The notes: generated by a model not told the origin, from the sequence alone. A stretch of 64,000 bases of DNA from Lewinellaceae bacterium (GCA_020636435.1 JACJXX010000001.1:2683001-2747000); one strand, 5' to 3'. Counted from the first letter of the stretch, positions 25,879-35,337 are shown. Made by a program: numbers and translations.

Positions 25879-27135
25879 ATGGACTTCTTCGCCATAATCA
25901 CCATCCTGATCGTACTCTCCGCTATTTTTGGGTACATCAATGTCCGCTTTCTTAAATTACCCACTACTATTGGGTTGATGGTCATCTCCATCATCTTTTC
26001 GATGCTGGTACTGCTCCTGGGCCAGTTCTTTCCCAGTGTCCTGGAATGGGAATCCAGCCTGATCCGCCAAATCGACTTTCAGAAGCTGCTCATGGAGGGG
26101 ATGCTCAGCTTCCTTTTGTTCGCCGGCGCGCTGCACGTCGATTCCCGGCAACTGAAGGCCCAGCGCTGGCCCATAATGCTGTTTGCCACCCTGGGCGTAG
26201 TGACGTCCACTTTCCTGATTGCCGGCCTGATGTATGGCGTACTGCAACTGCTCGGCGCCGGCCTGCCGTTCCTCCACTGCTTGTTGTTCGGGGCCCTCAT
26301 CTCCCCCACCGACCCCATCGCGGTGCTGGGCATCCTCAAGAAAGCCGGAGCGCCTGAAAAACTGGAGGCCAAGATCGTGGGGGAGAGCCTCTTCAACGAC
26401 GGGATCGGCGTGGTGGTTTTTATTACCATCTTCCAGATCGCCCAGGCCGGGGCAGGGCATTTCGACCTATCGGAAATTGGGCTTTTGTTCCTCGAAGAAG
26501 TGGGCGGCGGCATTGCCCTGGGGCTGGGGCTGGGCTACCTGGCCTACTATCTGATGCGCACCATCGACGATTACGAGACGGAAGTCCTGATCTCCCTGGC
26601 CATCGTGATGGGCGGTTACCTGCTGGCCAGTTACCTGCACTTTTCCGGCCCGCTGGCCATGGTAGTCGCCGGGCTGATGGTCGGCCATGAGCGCTTTCGG
26701 ACCAGCTCCATGTCGGAAGTCACCGAAACGTACGTCGATAAGTTCTGGGAACTAATGGACGTCTTGTTCAACGCCATTCTGTTTGTAATCATCGGCCTGG
26801 AGATTCTCGTCCTGCCCCTGGAGCGGCAGTACTTCATCGCCGGCCTGCTGGCCATCCCCGTGGCGCTGCTCGCCCGTTACCTCGCCCTGGCCGGGCCAAT
26901 CGAGCTGTTCAAAAAGCGGCTGGAATTCGTTCCCAAAACCAACCTGATCATGACCTGGGGCGGGCTGCGGGGCGGCATCTCCATCGCCCTGGCCCTCTCC
27001 CTGGCCGAACACATGAGCCGTACGCCCCTGCTGACCATCACCTATGTCGTGGTGATCTTCTCCATCATCGTTCAGGGGCTAACAGTGGGAGAACTCGTAA
27101 AACGAACGCAATTGGCAAAGCCAGGCGGGAAGTAA
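25879..27135 (+). CDS. CPA1-type sodium/proton antiporter
   Basis: 418 aa, twelve or so membrane helices. MDFFAIITILIVLSAIFGYINVRF is the chosen start, and the longer frame from 25786 includes non-hydrophobic leader. GALISPTDPIAVLGIL and GESLFNDGIGVVVF carry the conserved Pro/Asp and Asn-Asp residues of CPA1/NhaP transporters, and RGGISIALALSL is the later arginine-containing segment. It exchanges Na+ or K+ for protons across the inner membrane. Ion specificity cannot be read. Confidence 0.9.
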   Translation: MDFFAIITILIVLSAIFGYINVRFLKLPTTIGLMVISIIFSMLVLLLGQFFPSVLEWESSLIRQIDFQKLLMEGMLSFLLFAGALHVDSRQLKAQRWPIMLFATLGVVTSTFLIAGLMYGVLQLLGAGLPFLHCLLFGALISPTDPIAVLGILKKAGAPEKLEAKIVGESLFNDGIGVVVFITIFQIAQAGAGHFDLSEIGLLFLEEVGGGIALGLGLGYLAYYLMRTIDDYETEVLISLAIVMGGYLLASYLHFSGPLAMVVAGLMVGHERFRTSSMSEVTETYVDKFWELMDVLFNAILFVIIGLEILVLPLERQYFIAGLLAIPVALLARYLALAGPIELFKKRLEFVPKTNLIMTWGGLRGGISIALALSLAEHMSRTPLLTITYVVVIFSIIVQGLTVGELVKRTQLAKPGGK

Positions 27136-27194
27136 CGAGTTATTTGCATAACAGGCAAGCACCCCTCTATTCTTTTTTGTCTTAGCTTTAGCCG

Positions 27195-28127
27195 ATGCAA
27201 CCACCATTGTTACACCGCCGCCAAATGATCCTGGGAGCCGCGCTGGTGTTCACAGGAGCGATTTTGTTTTCCACCAAAGCTGTGATCGTCAAGCTGGCGT
27301 ACCGGTATGAGGTGGACAGCATTTCGTTGCTGGCCCTGCGGATGTTGTTTTCCCTGCCCTTTTTCCTGCTGGTGGCGGCGCTTTCCGGGCGGCAGAAGAA
27401 ATACCGGGGCTATCCCATCAGCCGGAAAGATGGGTTCCGCATCCTGTTTCTGGGAGTAGTCGGCTATTACCTGGCCAGTATGCTCGATTTCCTTGGGTTG
27501 CAGTACGTCACCGCCAGCCTGGAGCGGCTCATCCTTTTTGTGTACCCTACGCTGGTGCTGCTCATCGGCGCCACCGTCTACCGGGAACCGGTAACCCGCA
27601 GGCAATTGGGCGCCCTGCTGCTCACTTATCTGGGCATCGCCATCGCCTTTTCGGAAGGCCTATACAGGGGTGGCGACGAGAACTACATCTGGGGAGCGGG
27701 GCTGGTCTTTTTCGGCGCGCTGGCTTATGCGGTCTACATCGTCGGCAGCGGCCGCCTGCTGCCCCGCATCGGCACGCTGCGGTTTACTTCCCTGGCCATG
27801 ATGGCCTCGGCCGGGGCGGTGTTGGCACATCACGGCATTGCCTACCGCTGGCAACTCTTCGGCTTCCCCACACCAGTTTACGGCCTGGCTCTGCTGATGG
27901 CCCTCATCGCCACGGTCATCCCTTCCTTTCTGATCTCGGAGGGAATCCGCAACATCGGTTCCGGAAATGCATCCATTATAGGCAGTATCGGCCCGATCTC
28001 CACCATTGTGCTGGCCTATATTTTCCTCGGCGAGCGGCTGGGGTGGCTGCAATGGGCAGGGACGGTGCTGGTCATTGCCGGCGTGCTGGTGATCACGTTG
28101 CAGAAACGCCTGAAAACAGGTTCATAG
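27195..28127 (+). CDS. EamA/DMT-superfamily transporter
   Basis: 310 aa, ten predicted membrane helices in two EamA halves (FSTKAVIVKLAYRY ... YVTASLERLILFVYPTLVLLIGA; second half FFGALAYAVYIVGSGRLL ... SIGPISTIVLAYIFLGERLGWLQWAG). The conserved end-of-domain motif FLGERL matches drug/metabolite exporters. It sits downstream of the antiporter on the same strand, with a 59-bp gap. A TAGCTTTA box ends only 4 nt before the ATG. Substrate unknown. Confidence 0.88.
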   Translation: MQPPLLHRRQMILGAALVFTGAILFSTKAVIVKLAYRYEVDSISLLALRMLFSLPFFLLVAALSGRQKKYRGYPISRKDGFRILFLGVVGYYLASMLDFLGLQYVTASLERLILFVYPTLVLLIGATVYREPVTRRQLGALLLTYLGIAIAFSEGLYRGGDENYIWGAGLVFFGALAYAVYIVGSGRLLPRIGTLRFTSLAMMASAGAVLAHHGIAYRWQLFGFPTPVYGLALLMALIATVIPSFLISEGIRNIGSGNASIIGSIGPISTIVLAYIFLGERLGWLQWAGTVLVIAGVLVITLQKRLKTGS

Positions 28128-28129
28128 GG

Positions 28130-28160
28130 TTGCAATCCGCTTTTTTTCGGGGTATCTTTG
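28130..28160 (+). promoter_or_regulatory. Bacteroidota-type promoter for the Uma2 gene
   Basis: TTG (28130-28132), 20 nt, TATCTTTG (28153-28160), an exact TAnnTTTG match. The ATG at 28176 follows 15 nt later. Confidence 0.7.
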
Positions 28161-28175
28161 TAGAAAACCACATTT

Positions 28176-28775
28176 ATGGCAACGGCAGCATCTGCACAGG
28201 GAAAGACACCGGAAATAAAGAAAGGGCGGAGAAAGCGCGAACCATTGCCGAGGACGCTGGAAGAATTCCTGCGATGGAAGCCGGAAGACGGCTATAAATA
28301 CGAATGGAACAATGGCACCCTCGAAAAAGCTGTAAAAATGATCACCCCAAAGCAGCTGTACCTGGTCGACAGGCTCTCAGGCGTTCTGGAGAAAGTAAAA
28401 CCCACAGCTGGCGGCAGGCTGGTCTGCGAAGTACAAAACCGCACTTCTCCCACTCAAATTCGGGTTCCGGATATCGCCTATTACACGGCCAAAGAGATCG
28501 GCCAGGCTGCTGAAAGTGATTTCCAACCGGTCACGTCCTTTGCTATCGAGATCATTTCTGAGCACGACAAGATCAATACCGTCTACGCTAAAATCGAAGA
28601 ATATTTCCAGGCCGGCGTAAAAGCTGTCTGGCTTATCTTTCCCGAGTTCCAAAAGGTGCACGTCTATACCGACCCAGAGCAAGTTGCTATCTGTAAGGGA
28701 GATGCCATTTGCAGCGCGGAAGGCGCCATACCCGGCTTTTCCATCAGTGCAGCCGAATTGTTTCGAAAAGGCTGA
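28176..28775 (+). CDS. Uma2-family (DUF820) PD-(D/E)XK nuclease-like protein
   Basis: 199 aa. TLEEFLRWKPEDGYKYEWNNGTLE is the typical Uma2 opening, and RVPDIAYYTAKE, FAIEIISEHDKINTVYAKIEEYFQAGVKAVWLIFP carries the PD-(D/E)XK-like core. These are plentiful in cyanobacteria and Bacteroidota. Nuclease activity is presumed, role unknown. It has its own promoter. Confidence 0.82.
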   Translation: MATAASAQGKTPEIKKGRRKREPLPRTLEEFLRWKPEDGYKYEWNNGTLEKAVKMITPKQLYLVDRLSGVLEKVKPTAGGRLVCEVQNRTSPTQIRVPDIAYYTAKEIGQAAESDFQPVTSFAIEIISEHDKINTVYAKIEEYFQAGVKAVWLIFPEFQKVHVYTDPEQVAICKGDAICSAEGAIPGFSISAAELFRKG

Positions 28776-28820
28776 TCGCACATCATAAATCAAACATCAA
28801 AAATCGCACATCATAAATCC

Positions 28821-31166
28821 CTACGTTCCCAACAACCCCCTTTGCCGGAGTGCCAGCAGGATGAGGCTCAGCAGGAGTACCCCGGCGGCCAGGCCCATTT
28901 GCATCCATTGAGCCTGTTCCTGGCGCACGCGGCTTTCCACATAGTAAGGGTTGGCGGCATTGGGCGAGCCGTCGCCGTAGCGGAATTCCCAGTTGTCTGG
29001 GCCACTGTTGTCCAGGTAGGGAAGCAGGAGGCTCAGGGTAAAAGAAGAATCGGACGGGGGCACCTCGTAGGAAATGCTGTCGACCATAGCCCCCAGGATG
29101 GAATAGAGCGCCAGCGATTCCTTTCTTTTGTTGAGGCCGAAATCCAGGCCGTTGATCACGTTGTAGGCGCCGGGGTAGGCCTGAACGAATTTTGCCGAAT
29201 CCCGGGCGAGGATGAGGTAATCGTTGGGGCCGATGTAGGCTTCGGGAAAGACAAACTCGTTGCGCTTCCTGTCGCCCAGCGTCCAGCCTTTCAGCGGCAC
29301 CCGGTTGCGGGAGGCGTTGAAGAGCTCGATCCAGTCGCCGGCCTTGCCATTTTTGGGGCAAATTTCGTTGATCACCAGCTTGCCTTCCATGGGGTGGGTA
29401 AACTCGTCGAAGCGGGCGTGCAGGCGGGTGGCGTTGTCCTTTAGGCTAAGGGTAAATTGCCGCAGGGTTTCATTGGCGTCGATGCCTTCCCAGCGGGACA
29501 GTTGGTAGCCGTGGTGGGCCACTGCTCTGATGGTTATGGGATAGTTTTCAAAATAGACCAGCTCGACGGTGTCGTTGCTGACCGACACCTGATCGTTGAT
29601 GATGATGCGGCCGCCGGCGGAGGCGCTGACCACCAGCCGCCGTTGGGGGCCGGTATTGAAGCGCCCCATCAGGTGCATGCGCACGTAAGCCGGGCGCTCC
29701 TGGGCGAATTCGCGCACAATGGACACTTCTTCCTCCCACTTGCTGCGGCTGAGGTTCCAGCGCTCCAGGTGGCGGGGCATCTCGGGCAGCAAATCCTGAT
29801 AGATGGAATCTATCCGGTTGAGCACCGTCTCCTCGCTGAAAGAAGTGCTGAGGTAGCCGGCGAAACGGTTGACGAAGGCTTTCTCAAACTCTTTGTTTTC
29901 CAGAAATTTCCGCAACATAAAAGTACTCCAGGGCGGGTTGGGCCAGGCAGGCCCCTGCGGGTCGGTGTGGAAAGCCAGGCTGTTGCTCCTGTAAGTGCCC
30001 CCTCCGTGCAGGCCAAAACCCCAGTCGGTATCGTATAGTATCCACCGCCAGCGCCCGCCGGGCTTCTGGGGCCGCCAGAACCTGATGTTGCCGCCCGCGT
30101 CCCGGTTGTCGAAATAAATCTGAGCGATTTGATAATCCATGAAGTTCTGGACATCCATCTGGGTATTTACATAGGCGTAATTGGCGGGGTCGGCCAGGCT
30201 ATGCGTTTCCAGGAAATTCATCAAGCTCATATAGTGGCGGGTGCTGCCGCGTTTGCGGGTATAGCGGTGTTCGATCAGGTCGATGCTGTCATTATCCACT
30301 TCCGGGTGGTGCCCGGCGAGGAAGAAACGGTTGACCTTTTCCCGGATGTTGTAGATTCCCCAGTACTGCCCGTTGATGTAAACGTGAGCCGGGCGGTAAT
30401 CCTGTTTGTCAATGTCCCAGTCTTCCACCAGGCTGGTCATGAGTGCATCCCGGAAATGGGTTTTGCCGAAATCGCTGCCCGAATTGCGGAGGACGAGGAA
30501 TTTGAATTTGTTCAGCCCCTTTTTGCCGAACACCTTATGCCGTATGCGCGACTCGCCGTAGCGGTTGCGGGCAACCAGAGCGATAGATTTTTGCGGGAAC
30601 AGGCGGCTCATGCCGCCAAAGAGGCGGAAGCCAGACTGGCTGCGGTAAACACACCTGCCGTCGGTTTCGAACATTTCCACGCTGGCGGGAAACTCGGTGC
30701 GGCTCCAGAAGTTGGCGCCCGGTTTTTTCCACAAGGTATCCACCACGTTATTTCCCAGCATAAACAAGCCGGAACGAGGATGAAAGAGGACCTCCGGCGA
30801 AATGCCGATGGAAACCACAGCAAGATGGGTGCTGGGCTCCCCGATAAAGTAAGTATGACCCAAAACGGGGCTCACCCGCCCGTCGGCATGGTAGGCCACA
30901 GCGCGCAACACGGTGGTTTGCTCCAACCGCAATGGGCGCGTGTAACGGGAAGACAACTGGGAAGGCGCGCTGCCATCCGTGGTGTAATAGGCCACGGCAC
31001 CGGGAGCGGAGAGTTCCACTACTACGCCGTCCGGAAAAAAACCACCCTCCAACGAGAAATTCAACTCTACCGGAGGAGGCCCTTCGGAGGGTGCTGCTGA
31101 CTTTTTTTGTGCCCAAAGGGGGGCAAAAAGCAAAATGGATAATATGAAGAAGGCCGATTTCTTCAA
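28821..31166 (-). CDS. CotH-kinase-like, lamin-tail-domain secreted protein with C-terminal membrane helix
   Basis: 781 aa. The start is a TTG codon at 31166 (KKSAFFILSILLFAPLWAQ signal peptide). No ATG exists between it and the upstream in-frame stop. Residues ~30-110 form a chitobiase-C-terminal-like beta domain (FPDGVVVELSAPGAVAYYTTDGSAP). Residues ~170-480 are a CotH protein-kinase-like domain (SGFRLFGGMSRLFPQKSIAL, HVYINGQYWGIYNIREKVN, WILYDTDWGFG). A lamin-tail domain follows (~620-720, LVINEICPKNGKAGDWIELFNAS). The last residues WMQMGLAAGVLLLSLILLAL form a membrane anchor instead of a T9SS tag. Confidence 0.85.
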   Translation of the reverse strand: MKKSAFFILSILLFAPLWAQKKSAAPSEGPPPVELNFSLEGGFFPDGVVVELSAPGAVAYYTTDGSAPSQLSSRYTRPLRLEQTTVLRAVAYHADGRVSPVLGHTYFIGEPSTHLAVVSIGISPEVLFHPRSGLFMLGNNVVDTLWKKPGANFWSRTEFPASVEMFETDGRCVYRSQSGFRLFGGMSRLFPQKSIALVARNRYGESRIRHKVFGKKGLNKFKFLVLRNSGSDFGKTHFRDALMTSLVEDWDIDKQDYRPAHVYINGQYWGIYNIREKVNRFFLAGHHPEVDNDSIDLIEHRYTRKRGSTRHYMSLMNFLETHSLADPANYAYVNTQMDVQNFMDYQIAQIYFDNRDAGGNIRFWRPQKPGGRWRWILYDTDWGFGLHGGGTYRSNSLAFHTDPQGPAWPNPPWSTFMLRKFLENKEFEKAFVNRFAGYLSTSFSEETVLNRIDSIYQDLLPEMPRHLERWNLSRSKWEEEVSIVREFAQERPAYVRMHLMGRFNTGPQRRLVVSASAGGRIIINDQVSVSNDTVELVYFENYPITIRAVAHHGYQLSRWEGIDANETLRQFTLSLKDNATRLHARFDEFTHPMEGKLVINEICPKNGKAGDWIELFNASRNRVPLKGWTLGDRKRNEFVFPEAYIGPNDYLILARDSAKFVQAYPGAYNVINGLDFGLNKRKESLALYSILGAMVDSISYEVPPSDSSFTLSLLLPYLDNSGPDNWEFRYGDGSPNAANPYYVESRVRQEQAQWMQMGLAAGVLLLSLILLALRQRGLLGT

Positions 31167-31457
31167 TGTAGTTGTTGATTTTTTGGTCTTAAGCTTCTAA
31201 ATTATTGATTGCCAATTTGATTCAGAAGCGTGTTTTCCTTCAAGTGATGCAAAATAATGCTTTTTTTGCCGCCCGCGCAAGAGCCGGGCCGACATTAATT
31301 GTATACGCAAGCTTATGACGGAGGTTACATTTTCGGGTAACGGAGGCCGAGTGCTATTAGATAGAATGTGTTATTTTGCAGTTTATTGTTGCCGGCCGGG
31401 TGTGGTGGCTCATTGGGCCAATAGTTATAAAAACGTTCAAAAAAGCAATTTGGTAAC

Positions 31458-32006
31458 ATGTTCAGGGCGATCAGCAGGTTTTTACTCAGAATATTGGGTT
31501 GGACGATCATCACCGAATACGATGAACTGCCAAAGAAATATGTGATCATTGTCATCCCGCACACTTCCAACTGGGATTTTCCCATCGGCCTCATGGTGCG
31601 CAGCGCAATGGGGTTCGACGCCAAGTACGTCGGCAAAGATTCGCTGTTCAGAAACCCGGTCCTGGGCGCCATCATGCGCTGGCTGGGCGGCTATCCGGTA
31701 GACCGCAGCAAAAACAACAACTTTGTGGATGCCGTGGTCGATATTTTCAACAGCAAAGAGAAATTCGCCATCACCATAGCCCCGGAAGGCACCCGCAGGA
31801 AAGTCGACAAGCTGAAAACCGGCTTCTACTACATCGCCCTGGGCGCCAGGATTCCCATCATCATGATAAAACTCGATTGGGAACGCAAACAACTGGTGTT
31901 CAGCCGCCCCTTCTTCCCTTCCGGCGACAAGGAAGCCGACTTCGAATTTATTACGGCTTACTTCCGGGGAGTGAAAGGCAGAAACCCGGAGAACAGTTTC
32001 GCCTGA
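31458..32006 (+). CDS. PlsC-like 1-acyl-glycerol-phosphate acyltransferase family protein
   Basis: 182 aa, shorter than classic PlsC. HTSNWD (catalytic HX4D motif in IPHTSNWDFPIG) and the later APEGTRRKVDKLKTGFYYIA motif define the acyltransferase fold. It probably transfers acyl chains to a phospholipid or other lipid precursor at the inner membrane. No long hydrophobic N-terminus, though the first residues (ISRFLLRILGWTIITEYD) are amphipathic. Confidence 0.85.
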   Translation: MFRAISRFLLRILGWTIITEYDELPKKYVIIVIPHTSNWDFPIGLMVRSAMGFDAKYVGKDSLFRNPVLGAIMRWLGGYPVDRSKNNNFVDAVVDIFNSKEKFAITIAPEGTRRKVDKLKTGFYYIALGARIPIIMIKLDWERKQLVFSRPFFPSGDKEADFEFITAYFRGVKGRNPENSFA

Positions 32007-32085
32007 AATATCGCCTTCCTTACCTTTTTTCCACGTGCCGTTTTAAACTTTCGGGAGCTTTTTCTGTCCTGTTGGGGTGATTTAC

Positions 32086-32216
32086 CCGATTAGTTGATTG
32101 GTTGGCTGGTTAATTGAGTCGACAGGCGTTCAGGCCTGCCTCCAACCCCAATCAACCAATCAACCAATCAACCCAATCAACTAACCAACCCAACCAACCT
32201 ATCAACTAACAAATTC
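32086..32216. repeat. Imperfect CAATCAACC repeats with inverted arms
   Basis: The left part reads TTGATTGGTTGG-type units, the right part CCAATCAACC-type units, so the block can fold on itself around a central ~40 bp. It lies between the PlsC-like and anchor-V genes. Confidence 0.6.
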
Positions 32217-32221
32217 CGCTT

Positions 32222-33058
32222 ATGAAATTCAGAATGCTTTACTCCCTGTTTGCCCTTATTGGCGCTGCGCTGCTCTTGATGAACAACTCCACCGGCCCGG
32301 CGTCGGTCCAGGGGCTCGACCGCACCGGCAGCCCGCTCAGCCCGGGGCCCTGCCAGGCCTGCCACAGCGCCGGCGCCTTTTCCCCAACCCTAACCCTTGA
32401 GGTACTCGACGACGGCGCCGCCGTGGACGCCTACGAGCCAGGAAAGACCTACAGGCTGCGGGTAGAAGCTGGCGCCACGGGCAGCCCGGCCGGTTATGGC
32501 TTTCAGGCCGTCGCCCTTATGGGGAACAACGATGACCAGGCCGGCGCTTTTTCGAATCCCGGCGCCGGCATCAAGGTGACGCCGCTCAACGGCCGGCAAT
32601 ACGCCGAGCACAGCATGCGCCGCACCAGCAACATTTTTGAAGTAGACTGGACCGCTCCGGAAGCCGGCGCGGGGGAAGTGCGCTTCTACTCGGCAGTAGT
32701 AGCCGCCAATGGCAATGGCAGCTCCGGCGGAGACGGCTCGTCCTTCCTCACCAGCCCGGTGGCCCTTGCGGAAGGGGCAGTCAGCAGCACAGAAGGCAAC
32801 GAGCTGTTCGAAACATTCAGCGTCTTTCCCAATCCGGTGGGCGCCGAACTGCACCTGCGCTTCCAAAGCCGGGAGCAGGGAGCGTACCAGCTTCGGATTC
32901 TCGATCTCCAGGGGCAAAGCCTGCTGGAGCGGCGCATCGAGGTGGCCGCCGGCAGGCAGTTGCAAAGCCTGGATGCCAGTGCCCTGCCAACCGGTTTGTA
33001 TACCGTGCAGGTTGCCGACGGCCGGAGGGTGAGCAGCCGAAAGGTGGTGAAGCGGTAG
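32222..33058 (+). CDS. Choice-of-anchor V domain secreted protein with CxxCH motif and T9SS tag
   Basis: 278 aa. A signal peptide is followed by NSTGPASVQGLDRTGSPLS and PCQACHSAG, a c-type-heme-like CxxCH motif. This is the standard opening of choice-of-anchor V proteins. A beta domain (~55-180) resembles a Reelin-like fold (YRLRVEAGATGSPAGYGFQAVAL, FEVDWTAPEAGAGEVRFYSAVV). Residues ~200-278 are a T9SS sorting domain. Whether heme is bound is not known. Probably surface-exposed. Confidence 0.8.
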   Translation: MKFRMLYSLFALIGAALLLMNNSTGPASVQGLDRTGSPLSPGPCQACHSAGAFSPTLTLEVLDDGAAVDAYEPGKTYRLRVEAGATGSPAGYGFQAVALMGNNDDQAGAFSNPGAGIKVTPLNGRQYAEHSMRRTSNIFEVDWTAPEAGAGEVRFYSAVVAANGNGSSGGDGSSFLTSPVALAEGAVSSTEGNELFETFSVFPNPVGAELHLRFQSREQGAYQLRILDLQGQSLLERRIEVAAGRQLQSLDASALPTGLYTVQVADGRRVSSRKVVKR

Positions 33059-33067
33059 CACGCCAAA

Positions 33068-33277
33068 GCTGAAAGGTTTTGGACTTTGGACGAACCAAGG
33101 GTGAAGTCGGAAGTGCGAAGTCGGAAGTCGGAATTGGCCTCCGAATAGGCACCAAACGCCCATTTTCCGACTTCCGACTTAAACCTGGCCCTCAAAAGGC
33201 ATTTCCCAGAACGTCCAAAGCCCAAAAAGGTTGGTTTCCCCACTCAGGGCCCTGAGTAAGGAAACCAACCTTTCAGC
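33068..33277. terminator. Nested inverted-repeat block between convergent genes
   Basis: GCTGAAAGGTT (33068) is matched by AACCTTTCAGC ending at 33277. TTTTGGACTTTGGACG pairs with CGTCCAAAGCCCAAAA, AAGTCGGAAGTCGGA with its inverse near 33166-33181, and AAGGTTGGTTTCC (33227-33239) with GGAAACCAACCTT (33260-33272) around the palindrome ACTCAGGGCCCTGAGT. It fills the whole gap between two stop codons. Confidence 0.7.
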
Positions 33278-34567
33278 TTATATGATCCTGGGAAGGTGTT
33301 CTTCCTTGATGATCAATTGGAAGAGTTCTTTGGTGGATGAAGACGGCTCAATATTCAATTCCTTGCGCAACACCTCTGCGCATTTATAGTACTGCCGGAT
33401 GGCTTTATCCCGAAGCCCCAACTGGTAATAGCACAGGATCAGTTTCCGATGGATATTTTCCAGGCAGCCGTCTTTTTCCAGCATGATTCTGTATACTTTC
33501 CCCGCCATGTTGAAAGCCTTCTCCTGCAAAAAGTAAGTGCCGAGGCGGTCCAATAAGATGAGGTAGGTCTCTTTCAGGTTATCCCTTTCCAGCTCGCACC
33601 ATTCCTCGTAATGCATATCTTCCAGAAAGTCGCCCTGGTAAAGAGCAGTAGCCGTTTTGTAATATTCCAGCGCCTCCTGCGGGCCATGGCTGGCCTCTGC
33701 AGCCCGCCCTTTATGCCAGTTGCTCAGGAATTGGTCGACATCGGTAAGGACATCCAATTCGGGGTTGATGGAGTAATTGTCGTTGTAATATTGTAAAAAT
33801 TCCATGCCGGGAATAAAGCCGTTGAGGTGCTGCCGCAGCGTATATATGGCCACGTTAAGGGATTTCCGGGCGGATGAGGGGGAAGTATACCCCCAGAATT
33901 TTGACAGGAGGATTTCCCGGTGTACGGGCTTTTGGTGATAATACAGCAAGTAGGCCAAAAGGGCATTGACCTTCTCTCCCGGCAGGAGCGGCAGTTGCCG
34001 CCCCTTTACCCGGAACCGGAAGCTTCCAAAAAACTGAACCTCTATTTCATGCCCGGCCTGCTTCTGCCGGGCTGCCGGAAACAGGATGCCCCCGGGCATC
34101 CCGTCTGCGCTTTTTTTCAATCCCATGCCGTCCTGTGGCGCCTGCCCTATTCCCAGCCACTGGCGAAACTGATCTCTCCACCGCTTTATAGGCCCCACGC
34201 CGGCGTGGCTTTCCCCGTGCCTTTCCAGCGCCTCCCGAAATTCATCCGCCTTCAGGGGGAAGAGCAGGCAATCGTTCACCCCAAAACGAAAAGCCCGGAT
34301 GATGTCCTCTCTCTCGGGCTTTTCGGCGATCCAGATCACCGGCGTGTGCGGCAGCTTTTTTTGCACGGACGCCAACAAAGGCATGGCCTCCTGGAATGAA
34401 CCTTCCTGGATAAACAATATCAGGCCGGGCGGGGGAAACAGGTCGGCATCAATCAGCCGGTGGCCGGCCGGGAAAATGCTCATGGCCCAGGCGCCTGCGA
34501 TCAGTTCGGCAACCTGGTGTAATTGATCCGGGCTTCCGCCAAAAATTACAATCCGGGAGACTGTCAT
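33278..34567 (-). CDS. SARP/BTAD-type transcriptional regulator with receiver-like N-terminus
   Basis: 429 aa from MTVSRIVIFGGSPDQLHQVA. Residues ~1-125 resemble a response-regulator receiver fold (IVIFGGSPD, LILFIQEGSFQEAMPLLASVQKKLPHTPVIWIAEKP, FRFGVNDCLLFPLKADEF). Phospho-acceptor residues are not clearly kept. Residues ~170-265 form an OmpR-like winged helix (VQFFGSFRFRVKGRQLPLLPGEKVNALLAYLLY). The rest is a bacterial transcriptional activation domain of TPR helices. It diverges from the 35 kb gene group, which it may control. The longer frame upstream is not used because it lacks protein-like character. Confidence 0.85.
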   Translation of the reverse strand: MTVSRIVIFGGSPDQLHQVAELIAGAWAMSIFPAGHRLIDADLFPPPGLILFIQEGSFQEAMPLLASVQKKLPHTPVIWIAEKPEREDIIRAFRFGVNDCLLFPLKADEFREALERHGESHAGVGPIKRWRDQFRQWLGIGQAPQDGMGLKKSADGMPGGILFPAARQKQAGHEIEVQFFGSFRFRVKGRQLPLLPGEKVNALLAYLLYYHQKPVHREILLSKFWGYTSPSSARKSLNVAIYTLRQHLNGFIPGMEFLQYYNDNYSINPELDVLTDVDQFLSNWHKGRAAEASHGPQEALEYYKTATALYQGDFLEDMHYEEWCELERDNLKETYLILLDRLGTYFLQEKAFNMAGKVYRIMLEKDGCLENIHRKLILCYYQLGLRDKAIRQYYKCAEVLRKELNIEPSSSTKELFQLIIKEEHLPRII

Positions 34568-34684
34568 TATTGATTTATTTGGGGCTTGGCGGCGACAGAG
34601 GACCAGAACGTTCTTGCGAAAGCAAGGAGAGGCTTTAGTTTCCGGGCAAGGATGGAGGTAAATGGTACGCTGCCTGGCTGCATG

Positions 34685-34762
34685 GGGAGTGTTCAAAGTT
34701 CTGTGCTTAAAAGTTCGATGCCGCCTCGGAAAACAGGGTTGCATTGAACTTCGGACACTCCC
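34685..34762. promoter_or_regulatory. Long inverted repeat in the 494-bp divergent region
   Basis: GGGAGTGTTCAAAGTTC (34685-34701) and GAACTTCGGACACTCCC (34746-34762) pair at 15 of 17 positions. The rest of 34568-35061 has no gene, a T/A-rich part before 35062, and no confident promoter box. The arms could be an operator or an RNA stem for either divergent transcript. Confidence 0.45.
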
Positions 34763-35061
34763 GCTGCGTGCTGTTGCCAGCCTTTCAATATAACCCTTTC
34801 CCGGCACAATAGCACTTTCTTTTTTAAAACAATTACTGTTTTCTTTCGTTAAAGTGTCTTATATTTGGAAGTGCATTAGAATTTAAACACGCTTTTTCCC
34901 ATCGCCGGTTTATCAGAACGGGTAAAAAAATTATACTTTTTTGCCCCGTATCTGCTGCGCCATACCCATAGTTTTCTAAATCCCGGATCAAAAGGTTAGA
35001 ACCAAGCATCAAAACAATACGTTTTAATGATTAATTATTTGTTTTTAAATTAAAAGTGACC

Positions 35062-35289
35062 ATGCCTATTACTTTTAAGTTCAAATCAGAAGGTTACGAA
35101 AGACACTCCTGCCGGAGCCGCCGCGAAGGTGCCTGGCTCATCTTCGAGTGCCCGGAATGCAGCTACGTCCGGAAGTGGAACCTGGAATCAAATAAGATGA
35201 AACTGGAGAATGAAGGGAACAGGTACGCCCTGCACAACGGATCGTTTGAACCGGTGGGGCTGCAATCTGACAAATACAATCCGAATTAG
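35062..35289 (+). CDS. Small hypothetical protein with Cys motif
   Basis: 75 aa. I chose ATG at 35062 over an in-frame GTG at 35056. The sequence HSCRSRREGAWLIFECPECSYVRKWN suggests a small zinc-ribbon-like unit (three Cys plus His). No signal peptide. It precedes two longer orphan genes on the same strand and may be part of the same group. Function unknown. Confidence 0.6.
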   Translation: MPITFKFKSEGYERHSCRSRREGAWLIFECPECSYVRKWNLESNKMKLENEGNRYALHNGSFEPVGLQSDKYNPN

Positions 35290-35309
35290 AAGAAATAACA
35301 GCTAAATGA

Positions 35310-35337
35310 GCCCGGAGAAAAGTTGCCTTCTCCGGGC
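35310..35337 (+). terminator. Hairpin after the small Cys-motif gene
   Basis: GCCCGGAGAA / TTCTCCGGGC, a perfect 10-bp stem with an 8-nt loop and no T-tract. The remaining 35338-35638 has no gene, and I see nothing more in it. Confidence 0.6.
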
